NCBI RefSeq assembly: GCF_009730915.1
Contig: NC_052489.1
Coordinates: 28,885,916-28,949,915 of the forward strand
Length of the DNA stretch: 64,000 bases
DNA from: Dioscorea cayenensis subsp. rotundata
Lineage: Eukaryota > Streptophyta > Magnoliopsida > Dioscoreales > Dioscoreaceae
Reading direction: 5' to 3'
In this document: positions 45,592-60,200 of the stretch, piece by piece
How positions within the stretch are numbered: the stretch's first letter is position 1
How the letters are laid out: the number at the start of each line of letters is the position of its first letter
Program-made: the position numbers and the translations under genes
The notes under the pieces: generated by a model
Told to the model about the DNA's origin: nothing
Seen by the model: the letters and a program-made list of their open reading frames with translations, nothing else
Databases searched by the model: none

Positions 45592-48500
45592 TCACTCATC
45601 TTCCATGAAGATTCTGCTTAAAAATTCACGGAACCTCTTGGAGTAGAGCTTTGGGTCCACTGCTGAGATGGAGGCAGGATCCACTTGTAAGGATTTGTAA
45701 GCATGCTCCAGCTTCTTACTGATGTCATAGTCCTGAAGAATGTCGATGATCCCAAAGTAGAGTATAACTTCATACACTTCACCATTTCGCCGTTGTCCTA
45801 CTACTCTGGTCGGAGACAATGGCTCCGATTCGCTTCGTCTTGGAATGTGCTCTGCTGTGGCCGGCATGTTTGCGCCCAGCCGGATCAGAGTGTTTCTGAT
45901 TAGGATATTCAAACAAATAAATAGAACACATTAGATTATGTGATTAAGAAATCTTTTTTATTAGAAGATTCAATGTGTTAAGAGAATGTAATTAAGATAT
46001 CATTTTATTCGGCAATGTATACTACCCGTTAAGTAAACAGATAGGGCCCTAATGATGCAACACTCAAGCTTATGTCAACTGAGAACAAGGCAGTGGGGGG
46101 ATGCATCATGATCAAGAAGACAACATGATTGCAACTAAAAGAAGATTGAGATAAGAAATCTTATGAGGAGTCATAAGGCGGCTTCCAATTTAGAAAAGAT
46201 GGTTATTTTTTAAGTTTGAAATGGCAACTGTATACATGCTACAGAAATCCTAAATGTAATTACCCTTCTAAACTTCATAGCTCCCTTCAAAATCAATAAA
46301 ACACAAGCTGGATCATACTGTAACTTCCAGTGGCTATTATTATACTTGAGCAAAAATAAATAAATAAATAAATGATGCTCTTAAAAAGGTGGATTTTGAC
46401 AGGGATGAAAATCGGTGTCATTATCATCATGTGAATAAGAATATGACTCAAACCAAGTGATACACTAAACGGTTGGTGGTCTCACTGGTGATGGTGATAC
46501 CATTTGGTTTTCTCTTACACTAATAGGTGGATCCCACTTCCCTATCAACTCAACAGAAAAGATTATAACATGTAACTAAAACAAGGTACTTGACATCAAG
46601 GCATACCTTCCATTTGGCCAATCCTGCTCTGATTCTGATAGGCAGAATTCGACCATGTCTCCATCTAATAATGAATTAGTCTTGCCAGAGGATTCTGATA
46701 AGGTGTTTTGAGAAAATTAGATTATCCATTATTAGCGTTTATAGGCAATCAAAAAACACTAATATGAGCCAACTTACTTGGGGAAACATTAAAACGTGAC
46801 AAGCCCATTTTAGAAGCTGAAGCATCATCACGGAAGTGAACTCCAACAAGAAGACTATAATCCATGATCCTTTCTGCTTCCAAGAACTCACAGTCCCGAT
46901 CAATTTGTCTGGAAAAACAAGGTATTTTTAGACCAATAGAAGAGCAAGAATACACTTGAGGCTTATTAGGCCAAGATGATGAATTACCTTAGAAGCTCTT
47001 CGAACCAATACTTATGCAAGCGGAACACAAAATTGAGGTCGAGATCCTTGAGAGTGGTGGTCTCATCAATCTCTTCCTCAGCCTTGTCAGTCGTTCGTCC
47101 ATGGGAAGAACCTTTCAGATCAAATCGCCGATGAATTCGATACTCAGAACAGAACAAATTGCCCATCACTATAAATCGCACCTGATTATGATCAAATACA
47201 CATGTAAGAATTGAAAGAAAAGCACCTATCAGGTGCATGAATCAACCGCAAGTTCATTGAATCATTGTTGGCAGAGAGTAAAAAGATAAATAATTTCTGA
47301 TAAGCAAATGGGATACCTTCTGTCCGCCAATTGGTTTGACACAGTGCACACCATAAAAACTTTGTAACTAGTGTGTTTTTCATATTGACAAACATGCTGA
47401 TAGTAACTAGGCAACATCCTAATAAGCACCTGCACAAGATTATTCAATAAGTCAACCACAAAAAAATTATGAGTGCATTGCATGCTTCCAACTGAACGGC
47501 AACTCCATGTGCTTGGATCAGAAATTTCCATATGAGTACTCATTGGGTGATTCAGAACAATCACAGAAGTAAAACATGAACATGAAGCTAATCTTTGCTA
47601 CAATATTTCAAAAAAAAAATTCAGTATCACCAATAGCATCAGAAATGATTTGTATCTTTTCATTAACATCCCAGATAAAAATCAGGCAGATTTGGCATCA
47701 AAATTGAAAAGGAAGATCAAAAGATAGAAATCTAAGGCAAACCTTGACTTCAGATTTCTTCACAGTTTTGATCATGAACCGATCATCCTGGGTTAGATAG
47801 AAGAAGCTGCCACTTTTTCCGGGCGAAGAGAATTCTCTAAGAGCATCATTCCCACAAATGGCCATCATATAATCCGCAGGATCCACAGAAAACAACTTCC
47901 TCAAGTGCCTGTCAAAAAAACCATTAACCGCAACAAAAATCATGACAAACTTTCAAAACAAACGTAAACAATTAGAAAAAGCAACGGCTGAATCCAATTG
48001 AATGTGATCAAGGAGAAATCAATACCTGAAGACCATAGGGGCAGTAATCCTTCCACCTGAACTCGCTCGTAGGGTGAGGAGGAGTGATCTTGGACCCCTC
48101 GGGAGGGAATCTCGTCCAGAACTTCTCCTTCGGGTCGAAATCGCCTGCCACGAGTTCCCTCATCTCGGTTGACGCTGGCTTCCCCACCGAATACCTAATA
48201 ACAGTACCAAACAACACAACAATTAACAACGAAAAGAAGAACCCTAGACACCACCAAAAACCCAAACAAACACCTGATGCCCAGTTGCAGGTTAAGCATC
48301 AGATCGTAGTTCTTGTGCCCTTTGGATATCGTCTGGCCGGGTTTCTTCGCCTCCCCGGCGTGAGACAACACGGACTCCTCCGATTACACGCCGATCCCCG
48401 ATAAAATGATGTCCCATCACGGTACAACATCGAGGCCTCAAGCGTATCGATGATGTCGCAAGTGATGTCTCCGGCTTCCCCATCCGATTCCCAGATGCAG

Positions 48501-49267
48501 ATCCGAGGAAAACCCTTCTCCGCCGCGACGCCGCTCCCTCTCCCAAGCACCACCCCATCCACTGAGGATCTCTTTCGAGGCTGCGGCAGCGACGACGGGT
48601 AGAAGGTGCCGTTCAAGCTCCTGGGGTCTTTCCCCCAGGTACCGACGTAGCAGCTGCCATCCGGCCAGGTGAAAACCCCGCTTCCCTTGGGCACGCCATT
48701 CTCCCAGTGCCCATCGTACCGATTTCCATTGGCCCAGATGAGAATCCCGCGGCCGGAGATCACCCCATTCTTCCATTCCCCAATGTACTCGTTCCCGTTC
48801 TTCCACACATACCTCCCTTGCCCTTCCTGCACGTTACGTCTCCACGATCCCTCGTAGTAATCTCCATTAGCGTAGCACTTGCGGCCGAAGCCATGCTTCC
48901 GATCAGCAACCCAAGACCCACGGTACGTACAACCATCAGGACCAGTAAAGGTCCCGATCCCCTCCATCCTCCCCGACCGGAACTCACCCTCAAAGGTCGC
49001 CCCCGAAGGCCATGAAAACTTCCCTTCCCCGCAGCCTTCCCACGCCTCCACTCCCCTTCGTACATGCACCCGTCCGTCCACAGATACTTCCCAACACCGT
49101 GTGGCGTGTTCCCCCACGAATCCACCACGATACACGTCCCCGTTCAGCAAGACCTTCTCCACGATCGAACTGTTCGTCGTCGGCGTAACTCGCCGGCTCT
49201 GCGATCGTCCCCGTGGTTTCTCCTCCTTCTCTTCAAACTGCTCCTCTTGGGTTTCCAGCCGCCGCAT
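45592..49267 (-). CDS. PIP5K: Phosphatidylinositol-4-phosphate 5-kinase with N-terminal MORN repeats (frame disrupted as written)
   Basis: Eight exons on the minus strand: 49267-48274, 48194-48026, 47908-47743, 47429-47317, 47181-46988, 46908-46778, 46694-46607, 45895-45592, all GT-AG. Exon 1 carries about eight MORN repeats ([36 protein letters not shown]). The kinase part shows [82 protein letters not shown], then IIDILQDYD and the activation-loop region [13 protein letters not shown]. It makes PI(4,5)P2 at the plasma membrane; MORN repeats help membrane binding. Oddities: frame changes near 49125, 49025 and 48360 in exon 1, an extra base in the run 48038-48041 (exon 2), and extra bases at 47386-47390 and 47355-47359 (exon 4). 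With all splice sites intact I favour sequence errors, but a decaying gene is possible. Confidence -1.
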
Positions 49268-52200
49268 TATCCCTACTACACTCTCAAACCACCATTAGAT
49301 CTCCACTTCTCACCTTCCTTCTCTCAATCTCGTCAATGGCGTTTAGGAGAAGATAGAGAAGACGATGAAGACGATGATGATGATGGAGGAGAAGCGATCG
49401 AGATGCTTGAGAGGTTCAAATGGAGCTGATGAAAAGAAGAGCGAGAAAGGAAAAGAGAAAAAGAGATAGAGAGAGAAAGAAGCCGGCTTTGGTTTGCTTT
49501 GCTTTGTTTTGCTTTGCCCCCTTGGCCTGGGGAACGTTGCAGAGGGATAGACAGTCTAATACCGAAACTACCCCCTTTCTAACTTTCATAATTACGGTTA
49601 TACCCTTGACGGAGATGTTTAACAGAGGAGCGTGAGTTTGCCGGGAAATTGAAACGGAGCTGCAGTGAAATGACCTCTATGACCCCTATAACATAGGTAA
49701 GGTCTAGTCACCGATCATCGTACGGCTGAGTGTGTGGCGTGAAGTGAACGGAGGGACGGATTTGGATTTCAATTGGCGGGGAATGGATCTGGTGATACGT
49801 ATGGTATGAACTCTGAAGGCGATTGTGATTTACGTGTTGTGTTACCGTTGGATGAGCTGCTGAGCTGGCGTACCTTGATAGGCTGATGCTTGTCTTGCGT
49901 ATAAATAAATTATTTATTTATTTATTTATTTTGGTTTGGGAATTAGCATGGTTGTAATTATTACATGGATTGAGTTTTTATTTATTTAATTATTTGTTAG
50001 ATATTTATTTTCAGATTATATGTATATATATTTATTTATTTATTTATGGAATTCATGAAAGTGTTGTGAGATTTACTTTTGGGATTTTTTTAATTAAAAA
50101 GGAAAACGAAAACAAAGACATGCACTCAATCATCTGATTCTTTTGTTTGGCTTAATATTTTGGAGGCTGTTTAATTGCTAATAATAATGATTACAAATGC
50201 AAGTCAATGTTTGAGAAGAAATATTTGTATATTTTTAATTAATTTTTAATATATACTTTGGATGGTTATCTAATTAAGTGATCAAACAGTAATTCACATG
50301 TTGATTATATTAGTAATATTTATGTCTCACTTTTTTCATAGATTTAAAGTAGTTAGCTTGAACTTGTGATAGACTAGGCTAATGTCCAATGTCTAATGGC
50401 TAATGTTCATTTAGCCCATCATGCTACTTTGTTTTCAACATTATGCTTTTTATTGAATATGGTCATGATAATTATCTTTTATTGTAAGGTGAGAAGTTGT
50501 GAGTTGGATTATTTAATTCCTATCACAAAGGCCTTTTTCAAGTTCATCCGTAAAAAAATCCTTTCTTTTATTTCTTATTTATTAAAAATCTATAAATAAC
50601 AATGTTTTAAAAAGGGAAGAAACAAAAATCACAAGATCATTCTCCTAATAAACATGGTGATTAAATTAAGGGCTAGTTGTATAGTCCTAAGGTTATAATA
50701 AGTATTGACTTAATAATTAAAAACTGGGGGAAAAATAATAAATGACTAACAAAGCATAAACTTCGAGTAGATAAAAATTACTTTCAAAAATCGAGTTCAA
50801 CTTGCTCGATTTGAGAATCAGGCAATTCTTTTGTTCCAGTCTATCGAGGCTGCCACGTATCCATTTATTTTTTCCTATTATAATTAATTTTTTTTCATGT
50901 GGACACAACATCTTATGATAGGAGAGAATTAGGGACTTGCCTGGTTCTTAAATTAGGCAAGTTGAGCTCTTCAAAACCAATGCATATTAATTTTGATTTT
51001 ATATTCATAAACATTTGCCAAAGGGATTTTTGGTCTATATGCATTGGGCTTGCTGTGATAAGGTTTGGTTTGCAGAATGTTCATTAATCAGGTTTGAAAC
51101 ACCTTGAATGCAATGATGCCAAAGGTCCCTGATTGTGAACGCAAATTTGCAACACAATATTTGTATAAACCGGTACAAATGTGAATGATACACTACTACT
51201 GCAGTTAGCCTACTCAAGTTCAATTCGGAGAAAACTTGAACTCGACTGATCGCATCACATGTTAAGTGAGTCAAATTTGAGCATCTTAATACTTGATTCA
51301 AACTAAGTCCAGTGAGTTTTCAATTGAACTCAAGTTCAAGTACCTTGCCACTTAACTCAAACTCAATTAATTACACCTATATCGCCTAGGTGAGGGCATG
51401 CAAACTGACTATATATATATACCGCTTGTTGCATTCGGGGGAAAAAAATAAAAAACAACAACAATGAAAACATTTGATTGATTCCATGAATGTACAAGTA
51501 ATGTGATCTAAACTTTTTAAAATATAAATAACGCCAATAAAATAAAAACATTTTTAAAGTAATGAAAAAAAGCAAACAATAAATACAAAAAAAGCGTTTA
51601 ATTAAGTATCAAAGGAGGTGGTTAAGTTGGAGGTCTGAAGAAAGGGTTGGTTAGTTAGTTAATGAGAGAATTGAATGCGAGTCGTTGTCCAACGTGCGAG
51701 ACACGATTGGGTCATGGCTGGACCCGGATTAGCACACGCTGGACAAGGACGTGTGCGATCATTGGACCCGTTCCAACCACGTTGTCTCACCGACCGATTT
51801 CATCTGGGTCCGTTATTCAATTCTGGTCCATGACTTTTAAACCGGGCCTATTTCGTTTGAAATTGAAATAAATTACAGTAAGTTTGGAATGGGCATTTTT
51901 TTTTTTTATTTTGAATTTGATTATTTAATTTATTTTATAGTATTCTGTTCAAATTTTTTTTTATACTTATCCCTATGAAAATTTAAGTTTTTTAAGAATA
52001 TTTAAATAAAGTCTAAAAACTGAAACTCTAGACAAAAATGAGTTGTCAATAACAAAATAATACAAAAGGACGAAATGTACAATTGTTTGAGTTTAACATG
52101 GATCTTACATATATCTTTGATGCAATTATAGAAATAAATTCAATGAAGTTAGTTATAAAAACAAATTCCTCTAAACTTGACTAATATAGAAACAAAATGG

Positions 52201-54239
52201 ATAGAAAAAAATCATTTACATATTTTCATATTTACAATCATTATATATATATATTTGTAGCCATTATTCTTCATAATAACAACTAAACATGTGAAGAATC
52301 AGGGAGTATACTTAATTTTTAAATAAGAGTTTTTATTTCCGAAAATAACTAATCCATAGCATTATTAGAGCATTTTCAAAATTAGACAATTTTCCAATTA
52401 AGTTAAGAGTCCAAAATAATAGATGTTTTATTTTTTATTTATTTTATTCTAGTATTCGATTTCATTATGTTATTTTTTATTCACTGTTCCCTGTTTATTG
52501 TGATATTAAACACAACCAAAAATAAAAATAAAAAAATAGAATAAATAAATAATAATAATAATAATAAAAGGTAATATTTATACATAAGTATGAGTAGATA
52601 CGAAAGGGGACATAAAGGAGAAGGGTGATGTAGAATGAGTATGACAAATGGGAAGGATAAGAGACAAGACTCAATTGTTGAAAAGGGAGTTGGCACACCG
52701 GTTACCTCACAAACCCTTCAATATGCATTCAAAACCATGTGATATTGTTCCCTATCTATAACATTCATTTTAATTATAATATTTATATATATTTATGATT
52801 TTTATTATATACATATAAGAGATAAATAAATAATTAATAAATGTATGAAAAATGAAGAACAAAAGAGCTTTTTGTAATCTCAGGTGGTGCAAATGTGGTT
52901 GATTGTGTTGCTCTATAAGCAAGACAGCGAGTAGACAATGAGATCACTTGAGAGGGGACCAACAGAATCAATTCAATATGAACTTGTTCTTTTAGTTTAT
53001 CTCTAGTATATATTATTAATTAGTATATATCATTTAGTGCCAAACGGTTGAAGTTATGAAAATAATTAATGATAATGATAATAATAAAAATTATTGTTTG
53101 ACTGAGAATAATAGAGTCATGAATAGAACAACATTAAAAATAAAAATATTTAAAAATAAATTTTATGACTATATATATATATATATATACATTCAGTTTG
53201 TTCTTGTCAATGTCTTCATCACAAGCAAATCCTATAGTGATATTGTTTTTAAATGTTTACTTTTCCAATGCATGTAGTGATTTTATGATGCACGCATCTC
53301 CAAAATGACATGCTGGAGTTCCATCATCTGAGGAGCAAGTGTCAACACATACATACATATATACATATGTGTGGGTGTATATATATATTATATATTATAT
53401 AATTAAAAAAAGGAGTGAATAGAAATGTATGATGATGAGGTTTTGAATGAGAATGGAGGAGATTTTTGACAAGTTGATGGATGGAGATGATAGAAGAAGG
53501 GCCTTAATGAGAGGCACATGCAGGTCATAAAACCAGGGGGGTGAGTTGCAATATTGTTTTCTTTTGATGCTTTTTTACTTAAAAAGCTTATAAAATATTA
53601 TTAGTTTTTTATGAGAGAGCACAAGTTCAAGATCAGCGAATAGCCTTTTTTTTATTTTTATTTTATGTTTTATATTCCATGGATTGGGCAAATGATACAT
53701 GTATGTCTATCTTTTTAATTTTTTTATTATTAATTTTTATTTTAAATGTTATCTTTGAGGAGTATTGTTGTTGACTTGGAACAGTTGCTTGCATCATATC
53801 ATGGGTTTGATTTTTTACTTAATTTGGTTCTGGATCATTAGGTGGCACAAATTTTAAATGAAAAGCTGAGATCATAGATTTTAATACTGTTATTACTAGA
53901 GTTCAAGATACAAGAATCACATCTGAAACTCAATAGACAGGAAAAAATTGGGACTTTTATTTTTTATTACATAAAAAACCGCTGTAAAAAAACATGAAGA
54001 AATTTCATTCCCTTAATCAGAGAGATCATAACTTGTCCATATTTTCTTTTTAAGAAAAAGAAAAACCAAGTTTTTTGTTTACAAGCCATGCGGCACATCT
54101 GAACTGCTCGAAAATGGCGAGCATCAGACCTGAAACTAAAAAAGATTAATGAACTATGAGAGATAGTTATAGCGAAGAAGAGCATTAGCAAGCACGGTTG
54201 AATTGAAGATTTCATCAGAAGCTTTGCAGTGATTTCGAG
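49268..54239. other. Intergenic between PIP5K and ORP
   Basis: 49268-49500 is purine-rich on the plus strand (CT-rich on the gene strand), likely the PIP5K 5'UTR and promoter. 49900-50060 has (TTTA)n stretches. 50750-51400 contains CTCGA/TCGAG- and TTGAACTCAA-like words that suggest an old transposon remnant. 51660-51850 is a GC-richer patch without a credible gene. The rest is AT-rich with TA tracts (53169-53190, 53370-53402). Confidence -1.
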
Positions 54240-57200
54240 TCAGTCGATCGTTTGATCGGTAGGGACCTGACCAAATATATCAGGACAACCTTCCCAGTTT
54301 CCTTGTTCTCTGGCCTCCCAATAACCGCCGATGTAATGATATGTGTCACTGTCTTTATCTTTCGCAAAACCACCTTGGTTTCCAACCCCTTTTCCTGCAT
54401 TTTTTTCGCGCCTGCAACATGCATTTGTTACGATGAAATCGAAGATTTTAAGGTTTGTAACAAATGGTGGCATAGAGGTTTTATGCAAATAAAAATTTCA
54501 GGTTTGATGTAACTTAATAATAGGAGTTGTTCTCTTTTGGAAGGTCACTCACCTGCCGTTGTCTCTGTTCGAGTCTCAACTTCTCCGCATTGGCCATCTC
54601 GTACTCGCCGTTCTCCAAGCATCTTTGGTCAGGCCTTAGCCTTGAATCAGTTGGAGGTAGTTTTTCCTGCAAAAGTTTATATTAAAATTGAATTATGGAA
54701 GCAGGCAGAACGACAATGAATTATACTGGTTGATTAAGAATGTGGCGCCATTTCTTACCTTTAATCCTGGAGTGAGCTCATTCATTGTGATTGCAAAATC
54801 TTGTAAGGTTGTAGCGAGTGGGAAATCTCAAGGCTTTTGCACGCTTCCACAATAAACGGGCTTCCGAAAATGGTTCAGATCCTTTTCCTTTGCCAGAAAA
54901 GTCTCCATACACGTAATGCACGCTCTCGTCCCACTTACCAAAGATTGTGGCCACTGTTTTCCCATTCCTATCTTGAACAACACCTTGCACCTGTAAATAA
55001 AGTTTTAAATTCCATGAATGAAGTATATCTACTTCCTACAATTCATCTAGGAGGAATTTACATTTTGAATCTGGGAAAGTATAGGTAAATAGTCATATAG
55101 CTGAATTAAACACAGGATCACTAAAGCTAATCCGCTACAACTTTTTGAATACAATTGCTTCCTTAGATATTTATATATAGGCAGAGCTCCTATGCATTGA
55201 AAATTCTTAACCAAGCAGTTATAAGAAAGATGAGAAAGTCCACTTATCAGGGAAAGTTTAAATAAATGACATTACAAAGTGACTGAAAAAAGTTGCAAGG
55301 CCAATGGCAAAGAGTTTAGTGAAGTTTCATCAGTATATATGAAGGAAAAAAATAAAATCACCTGGTGAGGATTCCGGTCTATTATTGATTGCTCCTTAAA
55401 CTTTATCTTGCATGAATACTCGCCATTTCCTTGGATACGCATCGTACCATAGTGATCACAGTAAAGTTTGCCAAGTATAAGGTTGTAAATGGATGTTGTT
55501 ACCTAAGAAATTCACCAGTCTCAGACTAGACCACCAACTATGGAAAAGGGAAGAGAACCAATATCACATCCTGAAAAACAGGGAGAGGGGGAGTTTATAC
55601 CTTGCTCCACTGAAAAGTTTCACCATCATCAAATTTAAGTGTTAGAACACCAACAGGATCAAGCTGGATTGAACGACCCCAAAACTTGCTTTTCAAATTA
55701 CTATCTCCCCAGAACTTCCATCCATTACCGTCGCAATGGCATGCAACAATCATAGGGGTGATGACTGACCTGTACAAGTAAAATAAACCAACTAAAACAA
55801 ATTACAACGTAAGTTCTCAAAAGTTACAGATTATTTATTTATTTTTGTTAAAATACTAATGGACTCAAGTGAGTCAGCGAGTCACATATTATCATGACAG
55901 TTTGTTTTCTATAGTCATGAAGTTACATACATAAAGCCGAATATAAAAATCTGGAACAGATACAAAATCATGAAACATCGAAATGAAGCATACACAGTGA
56001 TTCATAAGTTCAAGTTACCTTTTCCGAGAAAAACCGCAGCCCTCTGTCTGGGTAATCAGCTTCATAAGTCTCCCCAAGAAGGGGGTTAAAAGGTTTACAA
56101 TGTCTGCCCTCGGTCGAAGCATATCCAGAAATAGCAAATGCAGCAACATTTAACATTCGCATGATACTGTTCCCCTGCATAAATTTCAGAGGACATTCAA
56201 ATACTATATGAAAGTTGGCATGCATCATTGTCAGGCAGACAATAAAAGTAGGAAGAATTTAAGAACTATTTTTGATGAAAACTTTAACAATAATGAGATC
56301 AAAGCTTGTTCAAAACCAAGAGAGAATGGAGGGAGGATTCACTAATTACAGGCAATCCTTCATAGTATGTCAGAGTTTCTACCGCTTATGAGTTATGAGT
56401 TCCTTTCTCTAGGGCATGTGTTCAGTCACTAGCATGCTTTCCACAATGATATATCCTATTAGTGACTTCAAAAAAAATCACCAATCCTAACTTATATGGA
56501 GAGACTAATCTAATAATATCTTTGCTGGTCTTTAAAAAAGTAGAAATGGTTTTCAAAGTGAAAAGAAGTCCAAAAAAACTGGGGTGATACAAGGATGACA
56601 AACTGAAAGCCTTCACCATAAAAATAAGAGTCTTTTTATTGCTGCAATATATCAGACTACTTGTGGAAACAAATGTTTAAATTAAAAAACGAAAACATAT
56701 TTCAGACTTTTCATGTTGGGGTTTTTGAAATAAATAAGAACACAATTTTTAATAATTGATACTACAGACAAATTGGAATTTAATGAAAATGAAAGAGAAA
56801 CAATGTGCCATCAAAAGTTTACCTTTCTACCCCATTCATATGCTTGGTCTATGAGGTAAGAGTACTCGAGGTCTTCAAAACACTTCTGTAATGATGAAAG
56901 TGGTTCATTAAAGTACACAGGAAGACAGACTTTGGTAAGGTCTTTCCCAATGTTATCTTTGATCATTGACCAAAGGCTGACTCCTTTCTCTTTCTCAACA
57001 GGGTCAGGCAACTTTTTACGCCTCCCTAACATAGGGGTAGTTAGATCCAACATGCTTCACCGAGTCAGTGCCGTCGAATGAACCAGCATAGAGCTCATCA
57101 TCATCCGAATCAATTTCAGATCGAAGAAAATCAGATCCACTGCTTTTAAAAGAACTTGATGAGAGAAAAATCTCGTGTATCAAAAATGCATTTTTCTTCC

Positions 57201-60200
57201 TCATCTGTTTCTTCCTCAGCAGCATCGTGTCTTTCGTTGTCTTCATCAGATTCACTTCCACTTCCACTTGCTTCTAAATATTGAAAATTGCAATTAAAAT
57301 AGGTATAGGCAATGCCATATATAAGAAAGTATGCCTGAAGCATATACATCTCAATGAATTAAAAATAATACTCCAGAGATGATATCAAATTCCAGAGGTT
57401 GTCAGCCAATGAGCCAATTCATGGATGACAGGTTTTTGAAGGTCCTCAAAACAGGTTGAAAATTGGCCAGAAGGAAAAAAACCAAATGCATGAAATGATT
57501 ACAGATCTGATGCAACCATACGTGTCTTAGTAATGAAAGCTAATGCTAGCATTTGATCATTTTTGCTCAAAAGTGGTCAGGAGTGGACGGAAACTTAGGT
57601 CAGATCAACCAAAAATCCAAATGAATCCACATGCATGATAGACAAAAACATATCACAGTTGATTCAGTTGCAACAAATTATAATCACAAAGTACTGCTAG
57701 AAACTAAAAGCTCAGTCTATCCAATGCAATACAAAGCAGCAAAACCAGTTAATTCCATGAAGTATTCATCTAAAACAGGTCTGGATTCCAACCAAATACA
57801 GAAATTTAGAATCCAGAGTCTCACAGTCACAGAGGAATAAATGGCAAAAATCATGCCAAAGCATTACATCATTGTATGGGTACTTTTAAGATGTTGCATG
57901 GTACATTTTCATAGAATTGAACTCCACAGTGTGGGCAATCTATCTATATACTACATTGGCTTAAACATGTGATTTGAATATCCAGAAAAAAATAGTACAA
58001 AAAAACCCAGTTGGAGTGATAACAATGTTGGGTCACAGAACATGAAAGTCTAATTTGTTTCATGCTGAGTCAACTTGCATTAACATGAGGTCTGTATTTC
58101 ATTATTTTGCCTAGATTAGGGCACAACTAGTTGAACTAAATGCTTAAAGAGAATATGGTGACCAAATTGCCACAAACTTGGTCAGGTTCCAGTCACAAAA
58201 AATGCATAGAAGCCGACAAAAGATGAATAGAAGCAAACAAAACATGCTGTGACATGCACAATTTTCATCAGATAATAGCAATAGATGCAAGCAATAAATT
58301 TGTTCAGAGACCATGATACTATAGTCTGTATGATATACCACTAGATTTCTCTTGCCGTGATCTAGAAGCAGATTCATCATCTTTTGCCTGTTTTTGGCTC
58401 TCATCAACCAGGGTATTCTCCAAATCAACCTTTTCTGTCTAAATAAAAAGAATAAGGAAAAAGGCAAATTTTAATGTTACCAAATAAAGCATTTCAAATC
58501 TTAGCAATTCCAGAGAATAATAACCCCTCTTCAGGTTTATATAAAAATCAACTAAATTTAAGTGCTTCACATAGGAACAAAAAATTGCTTCCCTGGTCTG
58601 TGCCAGAAACACAAATTGAAGAAGTTTCAAATGGTTGCCAATTCTATTACGAACATAAAGATTTAAATAGTTGATAACTTCATCTGACGCAGCATTGACC
58701 ACATGTCTGCAAATGTGCATTATCCATCCAGCACATAAGATGTTTTATTCAAAACAACATCCATATTAAAATTTTAAAATTAAAATTTTTCATTTTTCAT
58801 CCAAAGGGTCACCTTAACTTGCCTTTCAATTTATTCCGCGGATAGTTTTTAGACTTATGCTAGTAAATATAGCATTAAATATAACTTCACTTAATAAGGG
58901 TAATCCATTTTCATCAAGTCAGATGAAGGAAATACAATACAATTTCAGGGATAAGTCCTTGCTCATAGCAGTCAACTGACTATTGGGTTCGTTATGAGAT
59001 TCATGTCTAACATGCCAACTACTTCTAGAGTAGTCGATGGTTAATCCTTCCAACCACAATTCACTATCACCAGCTCTCATGGAACTAAGATGGCAGACAG
59101 AAGGAACTAAAGAGGACATGGGACTTCCGAACAAAACTACTGCTAAATTGCCTTTAAATAGTTTGTATTTGGATATAAAGATTTTACAGCCTGTATGGCG
59201 GCAAAAGCCATAGATTTTTGTCTATTTTAGGCATGACATTTGGACCGCTTAAATTTTCCCTCGAATTAAATTTGAATGTGAGCCAAAACTTGAATTCTAG
59301 AAAGAATGGATGTCGCGTCTTAACTGACACGATGACAGTTTGACATAATCTAGAGAAAAAGGCCCATCTAATCCTCCTTGGCATGAGGCAGATGCAAAGT
59401 TATCGAGCTCTACATATCTTCTATCATGGAAAATATCTAATTGCAGATAAAGTAAATTCTATGAGGAGGTGGCTTTCAACTAACTGGTGGAGAATATGAG
59501 ATTCAAATCACAGAGATGACCTTATATTGAGTTTCTTTTTCAATTTCATATTTCTGAATGTAAAAAGCTTTATCCAACATACAGAGACCATGCAGATTTG
59601 ATCAAATTTTAACAGCCATCTTGTAGAGATCATCACAAATTCTGAACCATTTTAAATAAGAAGGCAAAAGATAAAACTTCAGAAACCAAGAGAAAAAGGA
59701 GAACTTTATCCATGCAAGATCCAACAAGTATTGTATCAGTTTACGGGAGGCACGCGAGATCACTTCGTACCTCTAGTTGACGGAGGGTATCCACGAGAAG
59801 CGACTGCTTCTGCTTGAGAGCTACGAGCTGGTTCTGTAACGCAGCAAACTCAGCCCTCATGATCTGCTCGCTGTCCTGTATTGCTGCCTCGCTCACCCCC
59901 TCCTGCTGCAACCTCTGCCTCAGTTTCTCCGTGGACACCACAAGCCCATCCACGGGGGCCATCAACTCGCTGTTGGACATTCTCGGGAACATCTCCTTCA
60001 CGGCAAGCAAAGCCTCCATCCACGATCCTCTATCCTCCCGCGTCTCCGCTCGCAGGTGCAGCGTCTTCGTTCCCGTGAATATTGAAAATCGCTTGTCATC
60101 CGATCTGCTCTCCTTTATGGACGACACCTAAAGAAAAAGAAGAAGAAGAAGACGAGATCCAAGATCACAGAAGATCACAATCACAACCGAAAGGATCAAA

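Noticed and set aside
48669..49298. Plus-strand open frames opposite the PIP5K first exon
   Set aside because: GC-rich antisense shadows of a clearly conserved minus-strand MORN/kinase reading.
51662..51871. 69-residue frame in a GC-richer intergenic patch
   Set aside because: No recognisable motif, no splice partners, composition-driven.
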